A stretch of DNA of 64,000 nucleotides from Arthrobotrys musiformis (GCA_036971715.1 JAVHJL010000001.1:124001-188000); one strand, 5' to 3'; positions 1 through 12,736 are shown, counted from the stretch's first letter. The notes: generated from the letters alone by a model not told the origin. Program-made: numbers and translations.

Positions 1-2666
1 AATCAACAAAGTGATACCTACGGAAACTGAAGATATTCCTTGTGCTCCTTCACGTTTCAGACAAAAAACAAAACCCCTACAAACCAATACTACTAGGAAA
101 AAGAGGTAGGTTCTAGTAGCACCATACATTGGTCAAAAGGTTCCTTCACAACAACCAGATTGTCAGTTGTGGTTGTACAAGCATGGCCGTTTGAGCCGCC
201 AGCGATTCCTGCAGGCTCAAACCCTAGGATAGGAGGCATTTAAAGATAAGGGAAAGGAAGAAAAGATAGCAACATATTTTGTCAACTTCGGTATAGTAGT
301 GACTCTATTATTATTGCTATTATTATTCGTAATGCCAATTTCATGGTGCCTTTCCCCGCCAGGATACCAGGCTTTCATGGATCCTCTGACAATGTTACGA
401 AATTTTGATACATACAACATGTATCTTGCATCGGTACGAAACTTATGTTGTGATAAACTAGAAGCTTTGGCATGTATGTATGTGCAATTAATTGGCTCGC
501 AATCTACCGTCACACTTCCTTCACAAATCCGTTAGGTGTAGACGGCTCCTCGAGAGTAGGCTGCAAGGCCTTGTATTTTCTCCCCACCCTTCGCTCTTAC
601 CTTCCAAAATTTCGTCAGATCAATGTGAACGGCATATTTTTATTGAATTAACATCGATGTTTTCTGCTTAAAATGTCTAGCCTTGGTCATCGGACCCACT
701 TTTTCGTTGAGGTTGTACGAATGCCAAGATAAAACCGTCAGGATCTTACGGAAGAACAGGCTGGAAACCCTTGATCATTGAGAATATGGGGCAAAGATGA
801 GGGAAGTCTTGTCGATGAACTAACGTATAATATCTGTTTTAGTCAACGACTTGTCGGCCTACTTCATGAGCCTCGTGATAAGAACTTTGGTCTAGACCGT
901 AGCTTACGGAACTTACGGTTGCAATACCCAACCGAATGTTGAATTTTGCGGCTTAAACAGCTCTAGGTTCGCAGTCGTGCCGCAAGTACGATATAGTCCT
1001 TCGTTTTTTTTTTTTGGCGATCAGCGACTAGGAGCAATGCTTGCGCTCTACTATTGCATTTTGTCAGTAAGTATTTCAGGCTCAAAAAAGCTATCAGTAA
1101 TCTTGGGGTACCCAAGTTGAAAACGAAATTTTGGTAATCGGGGATCCACAAAATCCCGAAAACGAAGAAAAGTGTGTATGAATAACAGAAAATTCGTCAG
1201 TAAGACATTTCAATAGCATAACTGAACCCTAGCAAAGGGCCCATCTGGAGAGGCTTTTTGCAAAGTATTAGCAAAACGTAGAGCAATGGGGCGACAGCGA
1301 AAAAGAGCCTCTAACTAACGATGTGTTCAAGACAGCCTTTGATAGTCCGAACCAACCAGGGCTATCCCTGTCAACAATGCACCAGGACGCCCGTTTGATC
1401 TGGTTCGATCAAACCGAAATGAATCGCGACAGCAGGTGCCAGGTGACTTCAAAGTGGAGTATGGACACATTCAAACACTGTTCTTTTTTCCTCTTCTTTG
1501 CTTTCATATCGCACGTTGTATTGCCTTTATAAGCTCTAAACCTCAAAAAGGGTATAATCTCCATCGCTTTGATGATTTTTCACATTGTCGTTATTTAGTT
1601 TCCTCCTAGATCGATACATTGCGGATTCAGTACTGGTAACTAAGAGCCGCTTTCTCGTATCTGTGCAGCTTATCTGCAGCTCCATTTTAGACACGAACAG
1701 CCAAGGGTTACCTTCCAAATGTCAGACCGCAATGTATCCCACATCAGACACTAAATTCAATGTTTGCCAGCGCTAAACATAAAAGAGTTAAAAATCCCAC
1801 CGTCGACGTGGACGGCAAGTTCCATACTTGAATTTGCTTCTCCTCGAATCTGGTGGACAGGTTTCATTGAGCAATCTCAGAAACTCTCGGCGAACAAGCC
1901 TTATCGGATCATTATTACCCGTAATTCCAGCGCAGTTAGGGTTTAGCAAGTGGAAAGGCGGCTCGACCAACGGATCCCCACAAATATATTGTAAGGTCCT
2001 TCGGGTCTGGAGAACAGGGGGATTACGTTGGCGAGCTGCCGCAGCAGAGAGGAGTACCACAAAACTGAAAGTTTAATCTCCCCCCAGTGGTATCTCAAAC
2101 GTTAGAGGTTAAAGAAAACGTCAGAGATGATGTTGCAATTCGGAGCTTGGAGGATATCCGGACCCGCCATCTGGCAAGTTCCATCATCTGCTCCGGATCC
2201 AGAATCTCGATGCTAAGTATTTGGCTAGGACAGGTACCGTGCGGTGTGGCGGAGCTCTATAGCTCCTCCAATATAAGGAGTTGATCTGTGAGGACGCGGG
2301 ACAGCAGATGGCAAATTTATCGGCAATCGTAGCCAGAAGCATGTGATCCTTTCAATATAATTCCACCTTATCAGATGAATGAGCTTCGAGTGTACTTCTG
2401 TCAGAGCATCTGTATACCAGAGCCTCAAAATGTACGTAAGAAACTCAAATATTTAGGCAATTGCGACAAATCCAGACAACATCAACTCGAAACTCGAGCT
2501 TGTTCGAATACCCAAATCCTTTGGGCCGAACTAATTTAGACACATCGAAGGCCTGGGTTAGCGCCTGGCGAGCGGTAAAAGGGTAGGGTACTACAAATCC
2601 TTTCAAGCCAATGCAATGTCAAGGAGGAATTAGCAATCATCATGAACGTGAGAATCGACCACGTTT

Positions 2667-2691
2667 AAAAAAAAAAAAAAAAAAAAAAAAA
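2667..2691 (+). repeat. Poly(A) run
   Basis: A run of about 25 consecutive A residues in intergenic DNA. It could be a slippage tract or the tail scar of a retroposed sequence. No flanking target duplication or retroelement body was seen. Confidence 0.7.
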
Positions 2692-5673
2692 TACCGGGTA
2701 TTCACGCCTTCCTTTTGAGGACATCCACGCAGCTCAGCAGCCTTGCGTCTATAGACCCCCCACTGCACTGACTCGCTTTGTCTGGGCATTACAGTCCAGG
2801 CTATTTGAGAGTGAAAAACTTCGATTCACGCACAATAAGCAGCAACACCCTCCCTAGATCAAAATGTTACAGAGTAACAACACGGAAAACATGGCAGCCT
2901 AAAAATCCATGCTGAGGTTGCTTTACATCATGGATAATCGGCGGAACGCTTTTTTTTTTCAGTTTGCAAAAAAGGCTGAACTGATAATTTGCTTTGTAAT
3001 CAGATATCTTAAAGTGGGCATCAACCCTTGTAGTAGTTCCATGTTCGAAACGATGTCTACATTCTTGTTCTTTGTCGTTTTTACTAGTAATGGCATCAAG
3101 ATCAGCACACAATAGCACCATGAGGGACGTGGAGTGATATCTCCTGCTGCATGTGGCCTTAATTCTAGAGTCCCCAGGCTCTAAGTGTTTATGCTGAGGA
3201 GCGACGGGTAAAGGCGAAAGCGCTTGCGATATCCGTGCAATGCTTGCATATAATGTCAAAGCACAACTTAAGTATCCATCGAGATTTGTGTTACACAGAG
3301 CAGCAGTGGGCTAAATATGTTGGAAGAGTTTGATGCTCAACTCGAGATGCGACTACTTTGTGCGAGTCAGTTACAAGTCGTAATGGTGCAATATTTTCGT
3401 TCCACCCCCTTCTCTTCTTAAAATCTTTGGGATAGCAAACCGGAACATAATTTTTGATATCGAAGTTGACATCCCTGTCATGCTGCAGCTCTGAGGCTTT
3501 TCACAACGCCTTGTCCCTGGATTATAATCAATGGACTGGTACGGACGCGGGCGAATACATTACCCCGACTAGTATTCCAGTTAAAGAATCGACCATATAA
3601 CTCGTATTTCAAATTATATTTCTGCCATCATAGGATATCCGGATGGTCGATCCCGAGACCTGCGTACGGTTGGGAACCAAATTATAATTAAGTCCAAGTA
3701 TCAAAGAGCTCGAGGGCGGGCGAGAGAAAGAAAATACAACATGAGGAGGCATGATGCATATTCGCCCAAAGTGACCGCATGCATCAAATTTGCAAATGAT
3801 CAATGACGATTACTACTTTCAGCAGGCAGGGCTAGCCTCGAAACCAGGCGGCCAATTGGAGTTGACAGAAAATTTACTTCGATGAACATACATATAGCCA
3901 ACTGACGCAGAAGGCCATCTTGCATCTGGTGTTTCGCTAGGTCTATTTCTTGTGTAACCTCCAACGTGCAACATCTGGCCACCGGTTTACTGTCTCAGCT
4001 TCGTGAAACTCCACCAACTGAACGACGTGGCAGTCAACAGCAGCTCCAACGATTTCTTCAATTGATCAACGATATGCTGTATAAAACCGAATCGAGGCTA
4101 CTTGGCCGCATTACAACAGCTACGATGAGGGGTAAACTGTACAACATCAATTGATCAAACCGAGCCTATTCTAAGCTAAGGATATGTGCATTCTAGCTAT
4201 CTCGGACAACTCTAATATAATAGCACGAGCGCGATCCCCTCAGCATACATATGTACGCGCGGAAATACAGGCCTTTCGTTACCTCCTTTGCACTATCATA
4301 TAGATGTAAATGGCTTACAATTTTAGTATTCATAGTACACGAAGATAACACCGCATACACGCATCTAAAACATGGATCCCGAGTGCGAATTCCGCGAGAA
4401 TATCCAACGTTGGGTACCGTGGGTTACACATACGGCAGAATCTTGTTTCCAAGGCACTTCTGGTATGACATTTTAGGAGAGGGGGTTTCTTTTTGTTATT
4501 CGAAAGGGGCAAGATATGTGTCCGCACGCAGGCACACGTACGGGCATAGGCCGAGAGGGTCGGACAAGAGCTCGAATCAGGATATAGGCATATACGTCGA
4601 GATTACCAATCTCCGATAGAACGTTACGACCAGTCTTCTAAGACATGTCTATCAACCTGACAAATATGATTTGTTGAAAGCTGAATCTTGTAGTCTCGAG
4701 GCCAGTCCTGAAGTAAGATGTATAACGATTTGTGCTTGGCTGACTGGCTCCGACTGGCTGGCCAGAAGCACTGTTGGGTCTTTATTTGTGGTTGCTTTGG
4801 GTCGTCGTGGGTTCAGCACATGTCATAGAATCTCAAGACTGTACGATTTTCCAGTGCGAACTAATTATAACCGCCCTACAACGATAATCAATAAACATTC
4901 ATTTTTCATATTGCGTACCGGTGGTGGTGGAGTGTAGCCTATATGGTCTCTATTCTGAGGGACGTGTCGTTATATCGGCGAATACTCTTACATCCCGCTT
5001 TTAAGATTCATTGCAAATTAGCGTTAAAAATAGGATGTCTAGTTTGCGCGGAGGATATCTTTAGGTCCAATTGCTCCTGGCGGTGTACAGGTGTATATAC
5101 GTACACCAATTTTAGGCGCGGGTTTATCTATGTAATGGTCTGATCCATGTAATATCGATACCATTGCATGGAAGATGACTAATTTAGAGGGGAGATAGAA
5201 GGTCAACAACCAGCTAGCTTCTGACTTTTGTAACCCCGTTTATCTAATGAGTTTTCTATTCTTCATGTCTATGAGGAGATTATCTTAATAACTTCCCGTT
5301 CGAATTGGCTATGACGGGTCTGGGTAGTCTCGAGGTTAAGGTCTGGAATTAAAGCTAAAAACTATCGGCTGCGTTGCTCTTCAGTTGCGCAATTGCCCTA
5401 TTAGTGCTCAAGAAGCCAGTATCAATGTAGGTTCTATCCTATCAAAGCCTTCAAACTACCGTAAGGCCTGATTGGTAACCAGACATTGATCCTTATCAAA
5501 GTCCGCTTGTACGCCGATTGACTCGTAAAAGGTAATATAATACCTTAGCTCCACTCTCCAAAAATATCCGTCTCGCTGATATCATGCTGCAATGTAGTCT
5601 CGAGATTAATTGCAATGCATGGCCAGCCGCATTGAAATCCAATATTTCGGTCAGCCCCTCGCCTTTCCGCCTT

Positions 5674-5724
5674 GACCTAAGCTGGTCTCGTACCCAGACC
5701 GCGCAAAGAGTGACCGACCTAAGC
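5674..5724. mobile_element. Candidate 33-bp mini-insertion with 9-bp direct repeats
   Basis: The 9-bp sequence GACCTAAGC occurs at 5674-5682 and again at 5716-5724. The 33 bp between them start with TGGTCTCGTACCCAGACC, one of nine copies of a dispersed motif, and end in GTGACC. The edges carry a short inverted repeat, GGTC and GACC. Direct repeats of 8-9 bp are what hAT-type transposition leaves. The interpretation as a deletion derivative of such an element is inference. Confidence 0.4.
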
Positions 5725-6174
5725 CACTAATCCTCTCGGCTAGCTCTCTTATAGATCTAACCGAAGCTACAGTATTTGTCATTGATATATCGATACTTTA
5801 ATTTCGCTAAAAGCCGGGACGCCTGGGCTATGCATAGGCACCGGGTGCCTCGCCTACTGAAAGATATTCTCGGGTATGTCGGACTATAGGTGCAGTGATC
5901 CCGAAGGTGGGTGCATGTGTACATGTATGCGCCATGCCGGATTTCGGCCTGCTCGCCTGCTCGACGTACTAGCCCCGAATCCCCGCTTCAGCCACACGCA
6001 TCTCGTACTGGCTGCGTGATGGACTAGCTGGTTGAAGGGTGCTAAGGCCTAGTCTCGGTTAGAATCGACGACTGCTTACTTGCTCGTCCCGGGATGGTTT
6101 TACATGGTTATAGCCATGGGGAATTCTGGAAAAGGAATAGAGAATGTTCAGCTGGTCACTCGTTTCTATATGCA

Positions 6175-7800
6175 TAGGGCTGCATACAAGTATCTTAAGT
6201 TAGAAGGGCTGCAGTATGATAGGCAGAAGCTTCTTATCTGATATGTTCTTAAATTAAACTATATTTCCTGCATATTTGCACAAAGCTGAGCGACCCCCAG
6301 ACTAAAAGCTGAGTGGCTATATAGACATTCAACTAGTATTAGCGGACAGGGGATGGTGGTTTTCTCTTTAAAGCTTTCTGGACTCATAGGGCTGAGACAT
6401 TTAACAATTCATTGTATGTAATCTGATCGAGACTAGCGTAGCTAGTACTTACGGCATAATCATGCAATTTTTGACTGCGTCTGATTTCACCATTATCGGC
6501 TGCCCAATACCGATACTAGACGCTACGCCAATGCAAGGTGCAATAACCCTAGCATGTACACTCCCAGACTAAGCATATACTTTCTTCGAGCCCCGCTTTC
6601 GCGGCATAGTCTGCCTTGGAGCCCAGGTTGGTGGTTAAAGTTTTCGTCTAATGCTGACGCCTCAAGCTGAGTTAAGCCACCAGAACCCTTATTGGGTCGG
6701 TCAATATCGACCATGGAATGCAGAGAACAAGTCTATACGCAGAAATTATACGCCGAGTACTGTCATTTGTTGATGCTATTATTATAAACAAGTCTCTGAA
6801 GCTAGTACAATATAATATTTGGTTTTGAATTGAAATCCACCCTGGTGATCTGGGTACGAGACAATTTGGAATCATTAAAAGTACTATAGTCGAGGGTAGT
6901 CTTGGGTTGCAGACGCGGAGTCGAGGGATCAGATTTGCTGATTATGCTTCATCGTGCGTGCTAATTTAATGAGGGACTTACAAAAGAAAATCGAAAGTGT
7001 TACTGGGATAATAGGGCTGACATCGGTTGTATTAAGATGTATTATGGATCTAGGATTAAGACGAGTCGATAGTTTAGTTGACCCAGCTCAGCATGTGCTC
7101 TTAGTATTGAAGATCGAGGGTTTTTTAAATCACTATATGCTATGCAAAAACAAATTCTGCCCCCTCCCCCCCACCCTCCACCCTTTCCATGTCTTAGGCT
7201 TGATTAGCTTCCTATCCGCAGCCTTATCCGTTGTCAATGTCTTGTAGGGCTGAGATGCGAGAGTCTTTACAAAGCAGCCAAGAAAATAACTTGTGAGCAT
7301 GCCGATTCTGTGGACCGTATCCGAGACACTTCTTAAGCTGCAAGTAAATGGGATCTTTGAAATTCAACAGGGAACAAGGGACCACCGAAAATTGCGAGAA
7401 TTATATTTGGTATTTTCTTCTAGAAGTACTTGGTTATAGTTGGCATTGGCATGACATGAAATGAAAGTGGGGTCATAGGGTTCTTCGAGTCTAGGCATTT
7501 CGGAGACGCCGAATGCCAACTTGCAAACTAATAGCTTGCATAACCTTACCCGTAACTATTCTTGCATGAGCATATGAGAGCTCAACTGTGCAGTGAACAG
7601 TATATTATTCCCAGGAATTGAACCGAACGAGATATAAGCGAGGCCGCGAGGTTCATGCTCTTTTCCAGTAAGGCCAACTAAACCCTTGAAGAAAAGGTAT
7701 CCCGTTCGTGCATGAAGTATGAGGAAAGGCAGACCAGTTCGACATTCTTTGCAAGCTAGCTTGACAAGATAATGTCTCACCCGTTGTCCTCGTAGGGCTG
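6175..7800 (+). repeat. Cluster of TAGGGCTG octamers
   Basis: The octamer TAGGGCTG occurs at 6175, 6387, 7012, 7245 and 7793, always on the same strand, in otherwise gene-free DNA. A further copy is at 17389. The spacing is irregular. It resembles a fungal telomere unit (TTAGGG) only in part, and chance clustering cannot be excluded. Confidence 0.25.
6848..6863 (+). repeat. Dispersed motif copy (ATCTGGGTACGAGACA)
   Basis: A copy of the CTGGGTACGAGAC motif in plus orientation within gene-free DNA. I see no convincing flanking duplication here. Confidence 0.55.
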
Positions 7801-8410
7801 GCAGGCATCAGGGATGTTAACGCACAAGCCTTGTTGGAATAGTCAAGCTCAACCTGTGTTGTTGCTATTAAAATTGGGGTTTTCTAACCGTATTTAAACG
7901 AGGGCTCCGAAAGGTTATTATGCAGCGTCCGGTCAAAAGCTGCATGCACTCAGCCTCCACCAAAAGGAAACCTTCGAAAGCGAAATTCGCCGTCCAATAA
8001 GGCATCGACTTGGGAGGGGTTGTTCGTATGCAGACATCTTGATTCGGGTAGGCTGATTTTTCGATTGCTTCTCTGCGCTATTGCGGGTTTTTGTCCGCTT
8101 TCAGTGAGCAAGCAGTGCATTGAACGAATCAGAGTGACCCCCAGAATAACGAATCAGTTGACCTCCGCCATTGCTGCAGGGCACAGACTGATTTCGGTGG
8201 AATCCCATGCTTCTGTCAACAAAACCGCTTGGAAGGTAATATTACTGTGCATTGCGGAAGCCAAGTTGCGATTGCGATTGCGATTTCTCTGCGGCATTGA
8301 TTAATTGAGTTAGCTGGCTCTACAGATTGAAAGTTCAACTAGGACGAAAAGTCGGAATTTATTGCGATGTTACCCGATAGTAGTGCAAAGGTTAAATTTT
8401 CCTTTTCAAA

Positions 8411-8433
8411 AGGTACTTCTGAGAGAAGTACCT
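8411..8433. repeat. Perfect inverted repeat, 10-bp arms
   Basis: AGGTACTTCT at 8411-8420 is followed by a 3-nt spacer and its exact reverse complement AGAAGTACCT at 8424-8433. A third partial copy, AGGTACTT, begins about 11 bp further on. The hairpin opens an unusually GC-rich block. No adjacent gene explains it. Confidence 0.65.
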
Positions 8434-8476
8434 CCCCTTCCCGAAGGTACTTGTGGGCAAAGCACCACGCGCCCTG

Positions 8477-8490
8477 GACCGGGCCCGGTC
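8477..8490. repeat. Perfect 14-bp GC palindrome
   Basis: GACCGGGCCCGGTC is its own reverse complement. It lies inside a GC-rich island (about 8440-8600) surrounded by AT-richer DNA. Confidence 0.65.
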
Positions 8491-9529
8491 TCGTGCTCGG
8501 TCCATGGACCTCGTGGAGGGTTCTGGTCGTGGGGTATTGGCCGCCCCGGATGCTTTTACCTCTGGGGTTTGTGGTCTTCCCATTATGGCGTTGCTCAAGC
8601 CGAGCTGAAAGATTATAAAGTTTTCCTCCTTTTTTTTAACTTCGAACGCATGTTCATCTGACCGCGTCGCCTAACTTTACCGTTATCTGTCGCCTCGAGA
8701 TCCGTTAACCGGGTATATCTCCATCTGAATAGGGGTCCCAACGGCCCATCATAGCTGCGTTTCCTCTGGGCCAACCTCCAACAATGCCAGGTCTTTATTG
8801 ACTATCCGCGACTAGCTATAGACGCTGGCACCGCGAGACCACTATAGACTTAATACTAAGCCCTAATAACATTGATCGATGGTGCGCATCCATGTATACA
8901 ACTAGGTTCTATGTTTTCCATTGCAAGTAGCCTCGAATCCAGTTTTCCAAAGGTCTGGAGCTCTAACCTTCGGGTCTCTACATCAAGCTGCGTTGACGGG
9001 GTTGCGAAAGCCTTAGAGCAAGGGCGATATGAATCACCTCTATTTGCGACGTTGGTCTCGTGCGAACGCCTGATAACGTTAACTTTTGTGGCGACGGATC
9101 CGATTATGTAATGAGATATTCTCAAGTACTGTAGCCGGCCTAGTAGCTTTTTGAGGGTCTTAGCCTCGCGAATTTTCCCGCCTCTAGCTATTGAGGGTGT
9201 AGTGTGTGCTAGATATTCGAGGAGTCTTGGGTTGATATTCGATCGAGATGCATGATAATATCCTTCTTGAGTATTTTATTTAGAGGCTATCAATTATGGT
9301 GAGGCTTTGAGGGCTTCCTTCAATTTCCCAAACGATCGATCTTATCATGCATATATATCAATAACTGTGTGATGGGTTGTTCCTTGTGATGTGCTTAAGT
9401 TCTTGAGGTTAAAGGCTAGAGCCAGAGGTAGAAATTCTTAGTTTTCCCGGCCGACTAGAACGATTCCTCTGAGCAATGAACCAATCAAAACTTTAAGACC
9501 TATCGAAATGAGTTAGAATCCGAAAAAAA

Positions 9530-9552
9530 AGAAAGAAAGAAAGAAAGAAAGA
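9530..9552 (+). repeat. (GAAA)n microsatellite
   Basis: A short tract of GAAA units preceded by an A run. It is intergenic with no other features nearby. Confidence 0.8.
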
Positions 9553-9950
9553 GGAAGAGTCGTGCCTCTTGTAAGGAGCATAGTAGACGGGAAAGGTGAC
9601 TAGAGTGTCAATTACAAATATGTCCGCTATTGATATATTTGAGTTAACGTAAACTTGTGGGGAGGGCAGGCACTCCGGCAGGGAGACCTGATGGAAATAT
9701 TACCAAAGGGATACGTCGTTCAAGTATTTGATATGTGGTCTGGTGCCACCATGATGCATATGTGGTATATCTCTGGAACACGTACATAGCTACGTGCTAC
9801 CTGGTTTTATGCGGCTTATGCGGTTGTCGGCGGGTCAACTCAAATCCCCTTGCAAAATTTGGTGTAATTATTCTGGCAGTTTTATAAATTTACGTTCAAC
9901 ATACATATTATAGGTAAGTATTCATGGGTTGGCTGACATCCCTTTGTGCA

Positions 9951-9965
9951 GTCTGGGTACGAGAC
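9951..9965 (+). repeat. Dispersed motif copy (GTCTGGGTACGAGAC)
   Basis: A full-length copy of the dispersed motif with GTCT/AGAC ends. No exact flanking direct repeat was found. Confidence 0.6.
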
Positions 9966-10823
9966 TTGGTTAACTTGTGTCCGGTAAATTGCATGCCAGC
10001 GATGGCACATACGTACCTATCCTTCCGACCCAAACCAAATAGAACAGAGAATATATACCTAATATAACGTATATTAAGCTTATAAGGGCCTAGGGCGACA
10101 GGACTATAGCTAGTTGTATATATGCATACAATATTGTCTGGAACTCGACCTTTCAGGTGAATCTAAATTTAAACACTAGCCTTAAACACAGGAGACTAGC
10201 TCTATAGATCCAGGCTTATTTCAGACGGACGAGTGGGCTGGTCCGCGACTTTCTATTGATTTGGCTTCCTCAATTAATCGCGATCGATCGATCGGCTAGT
10301 CCTGTATCTATCGCTCAATTTGTGTCTGGGCCTGCGCGTAATGTCAATTCACAACATCGAATAATCAACTTAAGATGTTGCGATACTGATATAATTCCGA
10401 TGAGATGGGGACACCAGCCAGCAGCATTTCCGGTTAGCGAGGCAGCCTTAGGCCGACATCAAAGTGACGGCAATATCCAGTGTCCCCCCGCCGACACTCT
10501 CCGCGATTTCCTATCAAGCCAGTCGCAGGACTCCTGCGTTGCCCATATAAAAATCCAACATTCCTTTCAAGCGAGGCCCAAAGTCAGACTTCGAGCTTGC
10601 GGCAACATAACCTCGGCTTAAATAGGCAACAGTGGTATAATATCATCAAAGGTATCGATCAAAACCCCAGTCGCATGTAATCCCGGATGTTTTCGCTGAC
10701 CGAATTGGCCAAATATCTCGAAAGCAGTAACTCATCTCCGTCGTTTGTCGCCGTGTATTCGTCGCCGTGATATTTTGATATCATATTACTGGCTGTTGTT
10801 ATAGTTGGAAGGGATAAAGGCAA

Positions 10824-11814
10824 ATGTCGCTCTCCACCGCGCTTCTTACAAAACTCCGAACCTACCCGTCCCTCCCCTCGCAAACGTGGTACTACATCAC
10901 CCTCGTCACCATCAGCATCTGCAATAAACCCGAACTCATTGCCCCGGTCCTGTCACATGCCTTTACGCACAGTGCAATTCCTGGTAGCACCGATGCTGCA
11001 TACGTGAAGGAGGAGAGAGCGTGGTTGGCTCGGAACCCTGGGAAATTGGGCAGGGTCGATGAGGAAGGGAGGGAAAGTGCTCTGAGGATATTAAGACGGT
11101 GTCGCGAGGGGTTGGTGAAGAGCGGAGCGATTGGAGGGATCCCGAAGGTGAGACTGGTCGAGTCCCTAATTTGATATTGATATTCGGGGCGGAGAGCTAA
11201 TTCGAATTGCAATCGATGTATTGAAACAGGCGATAAACGCCTTGTACCACCTCCGCAAATGCCATGAGCCCCACCTTCTCGACCCCCTCCCCGAATACCC
11301 CTCGTCATCGTCACCATCATTATTCCTCCATCCTCTCTCATCACCATATCCAACCACCCGTCCCAACTCCCTTCCACCAAACACCCTGAACGCCCACAAG
11401 GACCCTTCTCCAACCCCGACAACATCAGGTCCACCGTCCCCCACAATATCCACAAATCCAACCTTACCATTCCTCTCGCGTGGTTCGGAGTTCTTTACCA
11501 CACTCTACGGCCCTACGATCTCCAAAAAGGTTCTCACCAACCTACAAAAGTCGTCTCCGGATCTACAAATCCTCGCCACGTGGATATATGCTTTGATACT
11601 CTCCGAGGGGACCGTGCTGACTCCCCGGGAGACTAGCTTTGTTTTAATAGCGTCGCTAATCCCTCAGGATGTCAATGCCCAACTGAAGCCTCATTTGGTC
11701 GGGGCGATCAACAATGGGGCGAATAGAGAGGAGGTCGATGGGGTTAGGGAATGTGTGATGGAGATTTGTAAGGAACTGGGTATAGCCTGGAAGGCTGAAG
11801 TTGCGAAGCTATAG
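10824..11814 (+). CDS. Carboxymuconolactone decarboxylase / AhpD-like protein
   Basis: Two exons, 10824-11147 and 11230-11814, give about 302 aa. The 82-nt intron has donor GTGAGA, an internal CTAAT and acceptor ACAG, and splicing restores the phrase GGIPKAINAL across the junction. The C-terminal half (about residues 225-285) matches the CMD/AhpD helical fold: LTPRET, then a helix, LKPH (His about 263), then NNGANREEV, the usual 'G-A-T-R-E-E' step. AhpD and CMD enzymes are small alpha-helical oligomers acting as peroxidase partners or decarboxylases. Here the CxxC redox pair is absent, so the classic AhpD peroxidase chemistry is unlikely. A low-complexity Pro/Ser insert (about residues 125-190) separates the two halves. 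The start lies next to a pyrimidine-poor leader, and no signal peptide is seen. Its substrate is unknown. Confidence 0.75.
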
Positions 11815-12736
11815 CAATTTAAATTCAGTCGCCAGTCTCGAGGATGAGGACCTGACGATATGAAGATCAAAGTTGCAAGTTGGAGAGGAAAGAGATACAG
11901 GGCATGACACAGAGCAATCTACGGTAAGATTTAGGTTTAGGCTCACAATAATAATCTAACAGGTTTAGGAAGGATCGATAGATCTATAGAGGCACGATTG
12001 GACATAGGTAGTGGATATGCATGTGACATAGTTTTCTAGACTCCATGGTGTACCGTAGTAATGCGTAGTAGATAGAATATGGATCACGAGTTTAAAGCTA
12101 ACTCTAGGGAATCGCTAAACTATCGTCAGGTTTAGTCTAGACACTGGCCTCGAGACTAGTCTAGACACAAGACGGGTGCTGAGCGCGTCAGGTTGTAGTA
12201 TAGTTGTCTCGTACCCAGGCAGTATAGTCAAAGCACGCAGATGCGAATAGCAAAAGAGGCAAAGCAACGGAAAGCGGCGGTATCAATATCTCGAGACAGG
12301 TATGAAAAAAAAAGAGCGCATGCGGGGTAATGTAGTAGAAGTAGTAATGTATAGACCGTAGAAAGAACCAACACCAGTATGTGCGAGGGAAAGGAAAAGG
12401 AAAAGGAAAGGGGGGGTTAGAGGCCATTATGCATTAAGAAAACTTTTTGTATCCCCAGGATAGCAACGGTGCCTGCGCAAGATAAAATGTAAAGGGTCCA
12501 TGAAAAAGGAAAGGCAGAGAGAATAGGAGAAGAAGGGAAGAAATGTAGACAAAACACGCCCGCCACCGAGTAACCCAAAAACCGTTTGTTGAAGAAGAAT
12601 GTATAAGAAAAGTAAAACCAGGACCTGTCCCATATGCTCCGCCCGAGATGCAATTAAAAATGGAATTGAAAGAGCGAGAACCTCAGCAAAAGCGGCTGCT
12701 GATAGTCATGTCAATGTTGATAACGATGTAGCTCTT
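11815..12736. other. Intergenic region between convergent 3' ends
   Basis: The 3' flanks of the AhpD-like gene (+) and the large low-complexity gene (-) meet here. Apart from the short mobile-element remnant at 12197-12228, only A/G-rich untranslated-looking sequence is present. Confidence 0.6.
12197..12228. mobile_element. 16-bp insertion flanked by perfect 8-bp direct repeats
   Basis: AGTATAGT at 12197-12204 is repeated exactly at 12221-12228. The 16 bp between are TGTCTCGTACCCAGGC, a copy of the dispersed motif. The geometry (8-bp duplication immediately abutting a shared terminal sequence) is that of a hAT-type target-site duplication around a minimal remnant. No transposase is present, so transposon origin is inference. 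Confidence 0.55.

Larger units (their letters stand above)
1..10823. other. Gene-poor leading region
   Basis: I found no convincing gene on either strand. Open frames are short, lack recognisable domains and do not extend through plausible splice sites. The region is fairly AT-rich with many TA steps. It holds a 25-nt A run, a tetranucleotide repeat, a GC-rich palindromic block and three copies of the dispersed GTCTCGTACCCAG motif. It may be decayed repeat DNA, but I cannot assign a named transposon family. Confidence 0.6.

Noticed and set aside
5684..6863. Pair of opposite motif copies as ends of one 1.2-kb transposon
   Set aside because: The outer flanks do not share an 8-bp duplication, and no transposase-like frame lies between. 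Other opposite pairs also fail this test.
8362..8661. Overlapping frames in the GC-rich island
   Set aside because: Three overlapping frames in a GC-rich palindromic block, none with a recognisable motif. GC content explains the openness.
1..10823. Repeat-induced point mutation (RIP) as the cause of AT richness
   Set aside because: TA-rich stretches exist, but without aligned repeat copies and dinucleotide indices the claim cannot be supported.
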